This document shows positions 21,331-33,833 of a DNA stretch of 64,000 nucleotides, in pieces. The notes below the pieces were generated by a model. The model saw only the letters and a list, made by a program, of their open reading frames with translations. It was not told the DNA's origin and searched no databases. The DNA lies in NCBI GenBank assembly GCA_014281115.1, contig JACONQ010000001.1:4340001-4404000 (forward strand), written 5' to 3'. Position numbers and translations under genes: made by a program. This DNA comes from Laburnicola sp. R22_1. Lineage: Eukaryota; Ascomycota; Dothideomycetes; Pleosporales; Didymosphaeriaceae. Each line of letters begins with the position of its first letter. The stretch's first letter is position 1.

Positions 21331-23427
21331 ATAGTGACTCTTTTTACCGCATTTAATACAGCGCCCTTTATCTATAAGTAACTTTATCTAGGCGTTAGTG
21401 CGGCCTAAGATATTACTACTTATATTATTTCTACTGCGACTACCTTTCCCAGCACAACCGCCTTGGTTGCTACTATTATTATTAGTTCGCTGCTAGGTGG
21501 GACCCTATAGCTTTAAGATTGTGACTTAATAATATATCTTCTTAATAAACGTGACCTATAAATTACTATTTAACTATTATTTATTAGCTTCTAAGCAGAG
21601 CGGCTTTAAGAGTTAGATGGCTGTAATAATCTTCTGCTAGTCTAGCACGTTAATAGGAGTAGTTACAATTTTAAATTAGGACAACTACCCTTTAAAACTT
21701 CCCCTATTTTTAATCTTTAGTTAATCGCTCTGTATGGCTATATAAGCTTTGCCTATAGGGTCTGTGGCTACGTAGCTGTAGTCTAATATCTTAAATATAT
21801 CCTTAGTAGACTAGAAAGCTCCTAGCTTATTAAATTCTATTTAATGTTCTAATCGCTAGTAAGTAACATCCAGAGTATAATTAAAGATAAATTCCATCTT
21901 GGCATATTCTATAGTAAAGACATAGTTATATGCACTTAGGTAAGACTATATAGAACTCTTCTATAGCTTATAGTTCTTATAATTATTAGATCCTTTAAAC
22001 TTGTTAGGCTTGCGCAAGCGATGTCTAGGTGCCTACCTAATGTCTGTTAAGGCCGAAATGGATTAACCGTCTAGCGTGGTAGCTTAAGTGTTATGGACCA
22101 TATTTGCTATTGCTAGAGGACGTAAAGTACCTGCTTACAATATAGCATATGTCAAAGCGTAGTTTTATTAGATAACCTTAAGGTCTTTAGGTGTTAAATC
22201 TTACTAAATGTGTAGAGGGATGTTAAATATACGGGTATTCTTGATAAGTTGAGATGGAAAAGTGGTGGGTTGATTGATTGATTGTGTGTGTTCTGTCGGA
22301 GAAGCTCGGCTACCGCGAGAAGTAACTATCTAGTACTAAGCCGCACTAGTACTATTTAGAATAGTACAGAGGCAGTGTAAAACAGTAGTGCGCCAGCCTC
22401 CTTAGTGTATTTCACTGTGAAATCACTGTGATTTACACTGATTACCACTGTAAGGGACCATATAATCGTACACACCTACCCACTGGATTTTACAGTGACT
22501 GTCTATCTGACAAGGGACATCTAGTAGTGCCAAAGTTGTTACCTTGAGTTATTTCTCTAACTCCGCAACCTTCTATTCTTAAATCTTACTACGGGTGCAA
22601 TATAGCTCCTTTAACTCTTTTAGTTAATTTATATAAGCGAGGGCCTCCTAAACCTAAGTCTCGCGCTAGTCTAAGCGGTGTTATTTAACTTGTAGGTTGT
22701 GCTCTATTTCTAGCAAGAATAATTGCGTGGTCTCTATAAGATTAGAGATACGCGCAATCTGCCCCGCAAGCTCCTCCTTCTACTATAGTTCCTAATAGAC
22801 CTCTTTTTTAAGTTTCGCAGCACTGTTTGCATGTCTAATAAAATGGCCAAATAACGTAGTAGGCTATCTATAAATAGAAGTGGCCTCCTATAGTAAGTCG
22901 CTGTCGCGAATATCCACTACTATTTCCCATTCTAGTTTAGCATCCTTAGTGGGCGCGTAGAGGACTTTAAAATATAGTAAGGGTGCGTTAGTGTTGTTAT
23001 TATATATAAGTTAAAGATAGGTATTCTTTATAGGTTATTTAATAACTTTGAAAATAAACTTTCTACTTAAGCCGCGATGCCACTCTTATAACGGACTATC
23101 TACTAACAATTTGGGATAACTTACCCCATCCATAGACTTTGTAAGAATCTCTATTAGCTAACTATTTACTATTACGCGCTTTCCTTCTGTGCTATTAAGC
23201 ATGTCTAAATCCTCTTTGTCTAAGTTGTCTGTGACGCGGGGCGTAGCAGGGATCTGTGGGGCAGTTCTAAAAGTTAAATGCTGAGTCGCCAAATCTGTAT
23301 TGGGCAAGACAGCTATTCCGCTTATGCGCCGCCCACTAGGGATACCACAGTTTGCCATCTTATTAGTGGTAATACTAGTAGTGTCGTGGGGCTCGACTAA
23401 AGGTTTAGAATTATTAAGCCTAGCCAT
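21331..23427 (-). pseudogene. gag of the inner Gypsy element
   Basis: It starts at ATG 23427 on the minus strand with an open run of 89 codons ('MARLNNSKPLVEPHD...'). It continues with RIP-type stops, is interrupted by the solo LTR at 22221-22512, and ends near a zinc-knuckle-like 'CIKCGKKSHYRKD' at about 21320-21365, in which the usual Gly before His is Ser (G-to-A) and the last Cys is not preserved. It would have formed the virus-like particle shell and bound RNA. Confidence 0.75.
22221..22512 (-). mobile_element. solo LTR of a Copia-like family (292 bp)
   Basis: In minus sense it begins TGTCAGATAG and ends ...TATATTTAACA, flanked by perfect AGGGA duplications (22216-22220 and 22513-22517). 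It resembles the LTRs at 31154 and 38496: same TGTCAGATA start, multiple CACTGTGA words, the AAGGAGGCTGGC block and the CTTCTCCGACAGA block. It differs enough to be a related but distinct family. LTR-LTR recombination has removed the internal region. It is only lightly RIP-mutated and lies within the gag pseudogene of the inner Gypsy. Confidence 0.92.
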
Positions 23428-23550
23428 GCATCGTCTTAGGTTCCTCTTATTATAAGAGCGCGATATACATTATCGTAAGTTATAGGTTAGTTAAAAAGCC
23501 TATTATGGCTTGCGCTCTATTGTGAGCGTGCTTTTAGAGACCTAGTATAA

Positions 23551-23744
23551 TATAAGTAAGCAAATAGGCTTAATTATTAAATAGATTAAATTGCTATAAT
23601 AAAGATACTAGGTGCCGCATACCACCTGTGTAGCAGTAGCCCTAAGGGCGCGCTAGTACTATCTAATTAGGACTAGCGCGCGGGGTTAGATTAACGTCGG
23701 GCCGACCGAAGGTCCGATGGGCCGATAGGCGGCAATCCCTAATA
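23551..23744 (-). repeat. 5' LTR of the chromodomain Gypsy element
   Basis: Matches the LTR at 16266-16458 with mainly transition differences. Its outer (plus-strand right) end is ...CCCTAATA, the RIP-altered TG...; the first gag ATG on the minus strand (23427) lies about 120 bp inside it. Confidence 0.88.
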
Positions 23745-23749
23745 ATATA

Positions 23750-25097
23750 ACCTAGTTCCTTTAAGACTATAAATAACACGCAAACTACTATTAGTACTCT
23801 AAGAAAGACAAAATTATTAGAGTTAAGAAATATTATAGCTAAGAAATCTAGAATATGCTTAACTTCTTAATACTAGAATACTCTAAGGTAGAAAAAGAAA
23901 AGGTATAGTAAAAGCTGTAGGTGGCTATGCGTAGGCGTTAGCGTAGTTAAAATTAGGCCTAAACTAAAGAGATAAAGAAATTATTAAAGGCGTGGCTAGT
24001 ATAGTATTAAGTAATAATAAACCTTAATATTTATAATTTCCTAGACTAGTTCACAATTAGGTTTGGAAAATGCCTAAGGGTAGGCATAGTTATAGAAAGC
24101 TAGAAGGGTATGCTCCTTATCTAAGGCCTAAGTAAGTAGCTAGCAGGCAATATTCTAATAAAGAACAACTAGTTAATAGAGAGACCTATAGAGCTTAAAT
24201 TAACATAATAGAGAGATGGCTTTTAAGCAGAACTTAAATCTAGTTAGAAGAATATATACTAGATTTAACATATTAAATCTAAGCGCTAATACTATCTTAG
24301 ACTATTAAGCTATAAGTACTACTAATGCCGCAAAGTGTTTTCTAACCTACTAGACTTAACCTAAACTTCTAATAAGTAAGACTATAAGGAGCTCTAGGCG
24401 CGTAAGTAACTCTAGACTTAACTATCTCTTAATATAAAGTAAATAAGTTAACTAAAAGGCTTAAGGCTATAAGGCTTTAGAATATTCTAGTTTAGAACTA
24501 GAACTCTTAAGAGATAGAGATTCTGTTAGATCTAGCTATCTGTTAGAAAATTACTATAAGGGTAGAGTAGACTCTAAAGTAGATAGTACTATAATAGTCT
24601 TAGTACTATATACTAACCTAGTCTTAGACCTATATAGTAGCGCTAATGTAAGTTAATATACATATAGCTGTGGTAGTAATAGACCTAATATAGTAAAAGA
24701 TAACTATTTTAAAGAATACTTTAAATATAAAAAGGACTATATTATTATAAATAGGAAATGCAAGGAGAGAAATTTACTTAAGAATAATAAATAGGTATAC
24801 TATAACATAGAATTACGAAGGGTCTAGTAGAGCTAACTAAATAATAATTAGGGCGAAATCTAACGCATTAGCACTAGGGGCAAGTAGAACTAAATACTAA
24901 TCTACCTAGTATAAAATAAGTGGCAGATAGATACATTAATAGAGGAGGCCCTATAGATGTCTTAGAGTTAGAAAGTTGCGATAATAGTAATAACTTACTA
25001 GGTAGAATTAGTTATAAAAGCTAATAGTAGCTAGTTTATATTTAATAAGATAATGGCACTTAGCCTTCTCTCTAAAGAGAAATTTAAAGTGGCTTAG
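23750..25097 (+). pseudogene. gag of the large Gypsy element, 3' part
   Basis: Resumes the frame broken at 16260. Coding-like stretches such as 'FLDQFTIRFGKCLRVG' and 'ILIKNNQLIEKPIELKL' look like a capsid-type gag. Many TAG/TAA stops. It is interrupted at 25098 by a solo LTR. Confidence 0.5.
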
Positions 25098-25292
25098 TGT
25101 TATGGAACTAGGTCGGAGTTACCTTACACCGACTACCGAGGTTTCCCCGGCGCTAGTCCCGATTAGGTACTAGCGCGTTCTTAGCGCGCCTCGCGCGCCT
25201 TATGAGCTTAGCCAGCACCTTTGGCTGGCACCCATACGTAGATTCTGTCAATATCAACTTTTTTGATTATCAGTCACCTGAGCTCCCTAACA
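25098..25292 (+). mobile_element. solo LTR (195 bp), nearly unmutated
   Basis: Begins TGTTATGGAACTAGGTCGGA and ends GAGCTCCCTAACA, with perfect CTTAG duplications (25093-25097 and 25293-25297). Composition is clearly richer in G and C than its surroundings (for example GCGCGCCTCGCGCGCC), so it escaped RIP or arrived after it. The block GCTAGTCCCGATTAG...TACTAGCGCG resembles part of the inner Gypsy LTR, which suggests a related Gypsy family. Confidence 0.9.
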
Positions 25293-25297
25293 CTTAG

Positions 25298-28200
25298 AGG
25301 GAGTAAGCTATTCTAGATAAAGATATACTAGTAATAGTTTAATTCCTAAATCTACTATATAAACTATAAGCCGCGAGCTTAAACGCCCTAATAATCTAAC
25401 TAAGTCTTAAAGAATTACTAAAGGTAGAGATAATTGCAAATATTAAAGTTTTTAAATAAGATACTTCTACAGTTTATAAGAGGAAGGATAATAATAAGAA
25501 GAATAGAAGAAAAATAAAGCGGGTGTCTTTTCTAAAATAAAATTTCCTAATAAAAGGCATAGAAGATGTGGAGATGCGTGAGCCTAATAACATCTTAGGT
25601 CTAACCCTAAGAAAGAAGATCTTCGCAGCTAAAAAGAAAACAAAACTAGTTAATATTCTAGTAGGCAGTCCTAAAGACATGCTATTCTAAGTAATAAATG
25701 CTAGAGTTAGCCTAACAGTCTAAGAAGTACTTAGTAATATACTAGGAGTTAAAAAGACAATATTTAAGGGCGCTTTTAGCAAAGGGGACCTACACTAGCT
25801 GCAGACACTAGCCGCTACTATAAAGAAAGTAACTAATAAAGACTTAGACGCTAGACACGCTAACTACGTACCTATCTCTAGAATTTAAGTCCCTAAATAA
25901 ATATTAGTTAAGCTTAAGAATAGAGTAGTTACTCGCTATAGGCCTTACAAACTAAATTTATCTTAAGCACTACTATAAGTAAACTAGGTAGCTAGTATAG
26001 GCGTATTAATTGCAAAGGCATAGTTTAGCAAAGCGATACTAACTATAACTATTACTAATAGAAAGGATCTTAAGAGAGAATTAGGGGTTAAATATATAAA
26101 AAGAGACTATCCCTAAGTAATATACTAGATTAATAAGTATTAGATAAGTGCCTTGCTTAATATAGGTACGAAATTAAATACTGTTCGCCTTAGCACTGCT
26201 AAAGCTATAGGCCTCTAGATTATATCTATACTACCTTAATTGCAAAGTATAAAACTAATAACTACAAATAGTAATTATAAGAATTTCTAAGGTGTTGTAT
26301 TCTAAGCCCTAATTAGAGTAGACTAGGTTATTATTATAACAACGCTATTTATTGTTAGGTCCTTATCTAGCGCTATTATTCTAGGAAACCCGTTCTTAGC
26401 GGACGCAAAGACGGAATTCTTTTATAAGAATAATAGTAAGACCTACTATAAGCTATAGGATAATAAGAAGCTCTACTCTATGCAATTTATAGCCACTTAC
26501 GCTAATCCATTTAACCTAAGAGGCGTAATTATTACTAAGGCAATAGAAAACTTTAAGAAAATGTAGTAGCTAGGACTAGTATTTCTAAGCATCTAAAATA
26601 CCTAGAACTTAGTGCTAATATAGTCTTAGAGTAGTGCCTTTACTATAGGTTAATATTAATAATAAGTAAGGCTAATATTAAGCTTAAGCAGAAATTGGGG
26701 CTAAGGGCCTAGAAGCAGGCGCTAAATTAGGTAGTGCTAACTTGCAAAGAGAAAATTGTAAATAGAAATAAATAGCTTATATAGAACGCTAATAAGGACT
26801 AGTTAGTAATAGATCCAAATAAGAATTTTATCTACTACGCTAATTAAGGTATAATTAGGAGGTATATAGATAGTAGCATTGTTATTTAAGATAACTAAGG
26901 ACTTCTAGTTATTAATTTACTAGGCTGCGATAAAGAAGTTAATAAGATTCTCTAGGCTCTAACTATACAAATAGAGTCTAAAAAGGCAATAAGGGTTAGG
27001 AGTAACGCGTTTTGGGTAGAATAGATAAAGATAATTAATAGAACTAGAATAGCTTTTAAAGTGAACAATATATATAAGACTAAGAATAAGAAGATTAACC
27101 CTATACACAACTTAGGCGTTAAGCCTTAGGATATTAAGGGCTAGTTAAACTAGAAGTAGGAGGCTATAAAAAAGCAAAAAAGGACTAACACTAGGCCTTA
27201 GCTATTTAATAAATATCTTCTTAACTAGTAGGCGAAATTCCTAAGAGGCGATTAGTTAACACTAGAATTGATTACAGAAATAAAAATTGGCCTAAATCTC
27301 TTACTTTAGAAAAGAGATATATTGCTAGAAGTTCTATATTAAAGGGAACTAGCCCTATCTTTTAAATTTACTAAGTTAGAGTAAGTGCATCCTAATATGG
27401 CTTTACTAGTTAAGATCTACACTATTAACTATATTGCTTAGAAGGAATTGCACTTTCTAGTTTCTTAGAAACTTAGAAATATAGTTATTAATATAGTGCA
27501 GTAAAGGCTTAATTAGGGCGTGCTAGAGTATAGTAGAAGTCTATATTGCAACCTGTGATTTTTAGTTAAGAAGAAGGACAGAGGATAGTAACTAATTAAC
27601 AACGCCTAACGCATTAATAGCGTTATAGTCTAAGATAGTAATCTTCTCCTAAATCCTAATAAGTTTTTAGAAGAGTTTGCTAGTTATCTTATAATATTCC
27701 TTATTAACTTCTTTTTTAGACATAACTAAGTAACCCTTTATAAACTTTCTTGCGCCATAACTATATTCTACACGCCTCTAGAACTTGTCTAGTAGTGCAC
27801 ATTGCCTATAGGAACAACTAATTCTATGGCTAAGTTTATATAAATTATTATAATGATTTTTTATAACTAGATTCCCTCTTATTACATACCTTATATAGAC
27901 GACATTATAGTAAAGGGCCTAAAGACTAACTATAATAGAGAGATGCTTAAGAAAGGAATCTATAAATACGTTACGAAATACCTTATAAATCTTAATTAGG
28001 TTTTAGTAGATATAGAACTAGTAGGTGTTACTATGTTAGGTAAAAAGTCTAACTAGAACTATACTACTATAGATATAGTTAACTATATAGTTAACAAGGA
28101 TAGTTAACACCTATCCTAAAAGAAAGTAGCCAAGATTATTAAATAGCCATCTTGCAACTGCGCTAAAGATGTCTAAATCTTTCTTAGAGTTTGTGTGTAT

Positions 28201-30180
28201 TATTAAATCTAGATTAAAAACTTTATAAAGATTGCTATACTACTATTTATACTACTATATAAGAGCGTAGAGTTCTACTAGAGAATTATAGAGAATATAG
28301 TAATATAGTAATTAAAAGAGAGTATTACTTTTGCCTTAGCATTAGTATCTATTAACTACTTAGAGCTATTATAGAAAGTAGTAATCTTAGTAGATAGTAG
28401 TAAAATTAGATAGGGAGCCGCAATATAGTAATGTAAACTAGATAGTCTCCTTTATTTAGTGTGGTTTAAATTAGATATTTAGTCTTAGAGCGAATATAAC
28501 TAGAATTTAGGGAAGTATAAGTGCAAAGCCCTTCTTCTTATACTTAAAAAGTTTTAACTCTAGATTTATAGAATACACTTTATTATAAAAACTAACTTTT
28601 GCACCTTAATTGCCTAGCTAAATTATAGCGTAACTAACTTACTAGGGACTTTAATAACCTACTAGTTAGCACTTTTAACACTCTAGAAGTTTAATATCTG
28701 CTATATCTTAGGGCGTAAGAATGTGGTTACTAATACGCTCTTAAGACGTAGATAGTAAAAGGGTTAGATCCCTTCTAAATAGCTAAAAGAAGATATTAAG
28801 AACTTTATTAAGAAGTATTTAGGGCACATTAGTAATACATCCTCTACTATAGGTAAGAAGGCTAAAGTAGAAATAGAATATATAGAGCCTGCTATAAATA
28901 ACCTGCCTAAAATTCTCTTTAACCTATGCACTAAACACTTTTATAATATTATAACCTAGCTTATAACTCTAACTATGCCTAAAGGCCTATCTAAAAAAAA
29001 CTAAAGGTATATTAGGCTATAAGCTTAGAAGTATAGGGTTGTAAGAGGCATACTATAGTATTAAACTATAGAAAATAGGCTGCTGCGCAGAGTTGTAGAT
29101 AATCTAGTCTAATAGGTAGATATTTTGTAATAACTCTATAAGGAATTGGGCTATTAAGGATAAGAAGGTACCTAGAGAAAAATTGTAGCATATTACTACT
29201 AGCTAAATCTATATTAGAGTATTAAGGAATATATTAAGACTTGCGCTAAATATTAGACGTATTTTACTAGAAAGGTGGTAGAGGAGCTGCACCCTATATA
29301 GAGAATAGATATAATCTAGGGATAGGTTATAGTAGATATAGTGTATATGCCTAGAAGTAAAGAAGGAAAGGAATTTATAGTTATTACTAGGAACTATACC
29401 TTTAGATAGCCTAAAGCAAAAGCACTCACTAATACTAATTTAGCTATAGTTGCCTAGTTCTTAGAAGAATTTATCTTTAGTAGGTAGGGCATCCCTTTTT
29501 GCCTGTTAGTAGATAGAGGACTAGAGAACAGAGGCTTAGTAGAGAACTTAGCTAAATAGTTTAATATTTAATAAGTGGTATCTAGTGCTTATTACCTATA
29601 AGGGCAAGATCTAGTAAAAAGAGGCCACTAAGAGCTTGTTAGCGCACTATAGAAGATAAAGGGCAACTAGGTCTAGAATCTACCTAAAGCTCTATAGGCT
29701 AATTAGGTTATAGTAAAGCGATCTATAGGCGAAACACTAGCCTTTCTAATTTGTAGAAGAGAATATATTCTTTCTATTAAACTTTATATCCTAATATAGT
29801 AGACACTTCTATAGGAATAGGTTTATACTACTAAAGAACTTCTAGCTATTAGAGTAGAGTAGGTTTAAGAAGCGTAATTATTGCCTCTAAGAAGCTATTA
29901 ACTAAACTATCTAATTACGTAAACAAGAAAAGGAATAGTTTAATAACTAGCGCACTCTTAGAATAGAGCCACTATAATAAGACAATTTAGTGTTAGTATA
30001 TAATACTTTTTAGGCCAGCAATATAAGTTGTAAAGTTAAGCTTACTAGAAGGTACTAAGGCCTCTTTAGGATTAGGGCCATACTACCACACAGTAAAGGA
30101 TAGTATATACTTAAGAAGCTTAATAGAATATTTTTTATAATAAAATACTAGGTAATTGTATTGTTTAATTCTATTCGCGT
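25298..30180 (+). pseudogene. PR-RT-RH-IN polyprotein of the large Gypsy element
   Basis: Plus strand. A retropepsin-like region (26.15-26.5 kb) reads 'LNIGTKLNTVRLSTAKAIGL' (where the family has DTGA) and '...SSAIILGNPFLADAKTEFF'. RT (27.3-28.1 kb) ends with an intact 'PYIDDIIVKG' (YIDD at 27892-27903). An RNase H-like region follows ('VILVDSSKIR'). Integrase (about 29.2-29.65 kb) reads 'VDIVYMPRSKEGKEFIVITR', 'GIPFCLLVDRGLENRG' and 'SAYYLxGQ'. The many RIP-type stops and Asp/Gly losses make it dead, even though the RT active-site codons survived. It would have made the protease, reverse transcriptase and integrase of the host element. Confidence 0.8.
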
Positions 30181-31153
30181 ATAATAATAGACCTTAACAC
30201 AATGCTAGAACCTAATATTATAGATACTAATAACCTCTTAGAAGAAATTACTAATCTCTTAGAGAAAATTAATCCTATAGACCTTAATAAAGTTACGCAG
30301 AGGCCTAAGACTAAATATTTTATATTTGCGCGCAGATTATAGAGACTGGCGAGATATATATAGGACGTTTCTATAAGGATAAAGTAAGTAGGGATTCTGT
30401 TGTCACTAGTAAACTTTAATCCCTTAGACTTCGCCTATTAGAAGGAGTAAGCTAGCTGGAATATTGGCGTATTATAAGCTAAGGGACAGCTTATTTCTTA
30501 AGGCGGGAGAGGAAGTAGTTAAACAAGAAAAGTTAGAGAAGAAGATAGAATAATAGTATTAGTACTAAGTTAAATTAAAGTCTAATATATATATATATAA
30601 TTACTAGGACAGAATTGCAAGCTATAGACCCTAATAATAGAGTCTAACTAATAATTAGATAGCTAGAAAATTAAAAGCTAAGAACTACTATACTAACCTT
30701 TATAAGAATCTAAATCCCTATGACTACTATAGCCTAAGCTATAATTAGGGTTTGGATTGCGACTCTAATAGGAGCGAGGTATAGGGCTACCTTACTCTAT
30801 AGCTTAAGTTCTGCTAGGGCCTAAACCTAGGTATATAGTTTAGGTAGAGAGGTTAGAAGGAATAGAGAACAGACCTAAAGAAGAAAGAGAGAAAATTATG
30901 CCGCTATAGCTAAGCAGGGATAAAGGAGTGTAGGCGGAATTAATAGACTATTAGAAAGCTAGATATAGAGGGGAAGGTAAGTAGAATAAAACTTTAGAAG
31001 GATTGTTAGTAGTCTAAAAAAGAGATAAGTTAGAGGACAAAGAGCTAATCTGCAGCGCCGCATTAAGTAAGACCTAATTTAGAGAGGAATAGGGGCTAGA
31101 GAGTAGATAACTAGGAGTAAAAGTAGTTTGGCCCTAAAATAGGAAAGGGCTAC
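30181..31153 (+). pseudogene. extra region after integrase in the large Gypsy, part 1
   Basis: Beyond the integrase tail a plus-strand frame begins near 'MLEPNIIDTNNLLEEITNLL' and continues as a very Arg/Lys/Glu-rich segment ('ENRPKEERENYAAIAKQG'), crossing without frame loss into the part at 38819 once the Copia insertion and its GCTAC duplication are removed. It has no match I recognise. It may be a long integrase tail or a separate ORF3. Confidence 0.35.
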
Positions 31154-31471
31154 TGTCAGATATCAGGTCACTGGAAATCACTGTGATTTCACTGTGAAAT
31201 CTAGTAGTCACGTGCGTCCGATCATATGGTCTCCTTATAACGACAGTTGGTGTAACTTACAGTAATTTCACTATAAGATCACTGTGAAATACACAAAGGA
31301 GACTGGAGTACTACTATTACACTACTCCGCACTATTACTAGTGCGTCTTAGCGCTAGATAGATATTGCGTACGATAGCTAAGCTTCTCCGACAGAGATCA
31401 CTCGACAATCAATTCATCATCAAATCCATCACTTTCATCTCATCTCATTAAAGATACTTACGTATCTGACA
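31154..31471 (+). repeat. 5' LTR of Copia 1
   Basis: Begins TGTCAGATATCAGGTCACTG and ends ACGTATCTGACA. It differs from the 3' copy at about ten positions, mostly transitions. It is rich in the palindromic word CACTGTGA (about 31181-31200 and 31283-31290), a candidate binding site for a host factor. Confidence 0.93.
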
Positions 31472-31507
31472 ATTAAGAGTCTCACTGCCTCAATCAAACC
31501 AAAAATC

Positions 31508-32591
31508 ATGTCTCTATCAACACTCAGGGATCCCACAGTGATCCTGACCAATTACTCGAACTACACACCATGGCTGAGGCAAATTAATGCCCAAGCCCAG
31601 TTGTTAAAAGCATGGGATCTTATTGACCCATCCCTCAACAATGAACTAATAGCAGAACCAGTCATGCTAGTTGCACCAAATATTGGTGCCTATCAACCAG
31701 CTCCCGCTTTCGTCAACAGAAACACCAACAACGCCCGTCCATCGCTACCATCGCACCTATCGCCGGCTGGCAAAAAGGCGTACAAAATCAATACCAATTT
31801 CTATAAGAATCAACTCGAAATCTACAAGCTCCTAGATCGAAAGTACGAACAGGAGAAGGAGAACCTAAATAAGCTGGTTATTCTCATTCAAACCACCACC
31901 TCGGCACATTTACAGTCCAATTGCTGCACCCTAGGTAAATTAATTAGACAATAGATCAAGAACCTTATAAAAATAGTTAGGGTTAACTAACACAATAAAC
32001 AAAGAAGAGCAAGGATTAGGTACTAAGACGCTCTCAAACTAATAAGATTAGTTAGTTCATAGTACACCTGGCTCGCTAAGTACAATTATGCGACTACAGA
32101 AGCTAAGTACAATCGTGTGTCAGAGCTTTAGGAGCTAGACTTAGTTAAACAAGATTTCATAAAAGCGGTTACTAATGTCGCATCCTAATAGGTTATAACC
32201 TTCCTACAACACAGAAGTAAGGACGAGACTATTAATAGAAAAGAGATAGTAAAACTCTTCTAAGAACAAATAGTAATGCAGCACCTAATTAAGGGTAAAC
32301 AAAGGGGCGCCTTTACTATTATAGGACCATCTCTCGCTAACAGTAGTGTAACCACCCAGGCCGCAGCCAGGGACGCCCAACCTATGGATAAAGCAGCATC
32401 ACCCAAGCGAGGCAGATTACGCGCCAATAAAGCTAGCCCTAAAGCCAAATCCAAGCAGTCTATACAAGTCACTAACAATAAGCCAACGGCAGTTAGAGGC
32501 CAAAAGAGATTAAACCCCAAGTGCCCTACTTGTAAACAACGCCATAGTCTAAAAGACTACTTTTACGTATTCCCCAACAAACGACCTAAAT
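31508..32591 (+). pseudogene. gag of Copia 1
   Basis: From ATG 31508 there is an open run of 148 codons ('MSLSTLRDPTVILTNYSN', a typical Copia gag opening followed by 'YTPWLRQINAQAQLLKAW'). RIP-type stops follow (31952, 31976, 32024 and others). The frame closes with a basic Pro/Ala-rich segment and a zinc-knuckle-like 'CPTCKQRHSLKDYFYVFP' at about 32520-32575, in which the last Cys position is Tyr (G-to-A), ending at TAG 32591. It would have packaged the element's RNA. Confidence 0.88.
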
Positions 32592-33833
32592 AGTTCAAAC
32601 TAAAGCCTGCTATAGAGGCGGTTATAACATATAGGTTAGAGAATGACCCTGTGCTTATAGAGCGCATAAGATCCATAAAGCGTTAAAAGTCACAGACACC
32701 AAAGATTAAATAATCAAAGACCCCTACTCTAACTCAAATCACTAAGATTACTAACAATAAATGACTAGATGGCAGATAGATTACTGTCCTCTTAGCAAGC
32801 TTTAATGCTATCGCAGCCTCCTACCACTTAGACCCAAACACATACCCACTACATAACTCCGCAATCCTTAATTCTAGCACAACCTGCCACATCTTCAATA
32901 ATATTAATCGCTTCGTCTCATAGCAACCACCGTCGCCAGGAGACTTTGTATAGGCGGGATTATCACAAGCATAGATAAGGGGATATGGGAGTGTCCATCT
33001 TCACGTTAAGAGTAAGGAGGGAAATTGCTTAGTAAGGTTAGACAACATTGCCTACTATCCTGGTCTACTTTGCAACCTAGTGTCCTTCTAATTACTTCAA
33101 AGGCAAGGCCTCTAGTAGGACACTAAGTTAGACCCAACAACAATCAGGAGACAAGACAATACGATCTTGGCCAAACTCCAAGAAATCTACAATCAATAGG
33201 TACTAGAGTTCATACCAACATCAGAATTAACTTGTACCACGATCAATAGTACGTACGCTACACACAAATTTACCTCGCGCACCGCACAACAAGCGCAGAA
33301 GGTAAACGCCATCACATAGCACAAACAACTAGGCCACCCAGGCCCTCAGGCACTAAAGCACACAGTAAATCACAGTAAAGGGGTACATATTAAAGGGTTA
33401 ACTACAGTCTAATGCGACGCTTGCGGCAAATCAAAGCTCAGGCGACAAATTAGACGTCAGGCTAGACAAATCAACAATGGCCTAGGAGAGAGAGTCGCTA
33501 TAGACTTTCACAACTTTAAAGACAAGAGCTCAACCAGCGAAAAGAGTATAATACTTATCTCTAATTGTTTCTTAGGCATAGCTTAGGACTTCTACTTTAA
33601 AGACAATCGACTAGCACAAACAATTATCAAGCTGCTAAAGGAATTTGTACTATTTATAAAAGTACAGTTCAAGGTAACTATAAAAGTTATCGAATCCAAC
33701 AATAAGATTTTCTTAGTTAAACAAGACGTTCACAGGTGGTGTGTCAATAAAGGGGTTGTTATTGAGCCTTCAGCACCCAATACCCAAGCTCAAAATGGAG
33801 GGGCTAAACGCTCAGAGGGTATACCATATTTTA

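Larger units (their letters stand above)
16266..23744 (-). mobile_element. chromodomain Ty3/Gypsy retrotransposon, inverted, inside the large Gypsy
   Basis: LTRs at 16266-16458 and 23551-23744 (about 193 bp; TG...CA ends in minus sense with RIP changes) are flanked by ATATA (16261-16265 and 23745-23749). On the minus strand the order is gag, protease, RT, RNase H, integrase, chromodomain, as in chromoviruses. The interior holds a later solo LTR at 22221-22512. Excluding it the element is about 7.2 kb, a normal size. RIP-type stops are scattered throughout. Confidence 0.92.

Noticed and set aside
25474..25680. 68-codon minus-strand hydrophobic frame
   Set aside because: Antisense of plus-strand Gypsy coding sequence rich in Lys/Asn codons, which reads as Phe/Leu in reverse; not a membrane protein gene.
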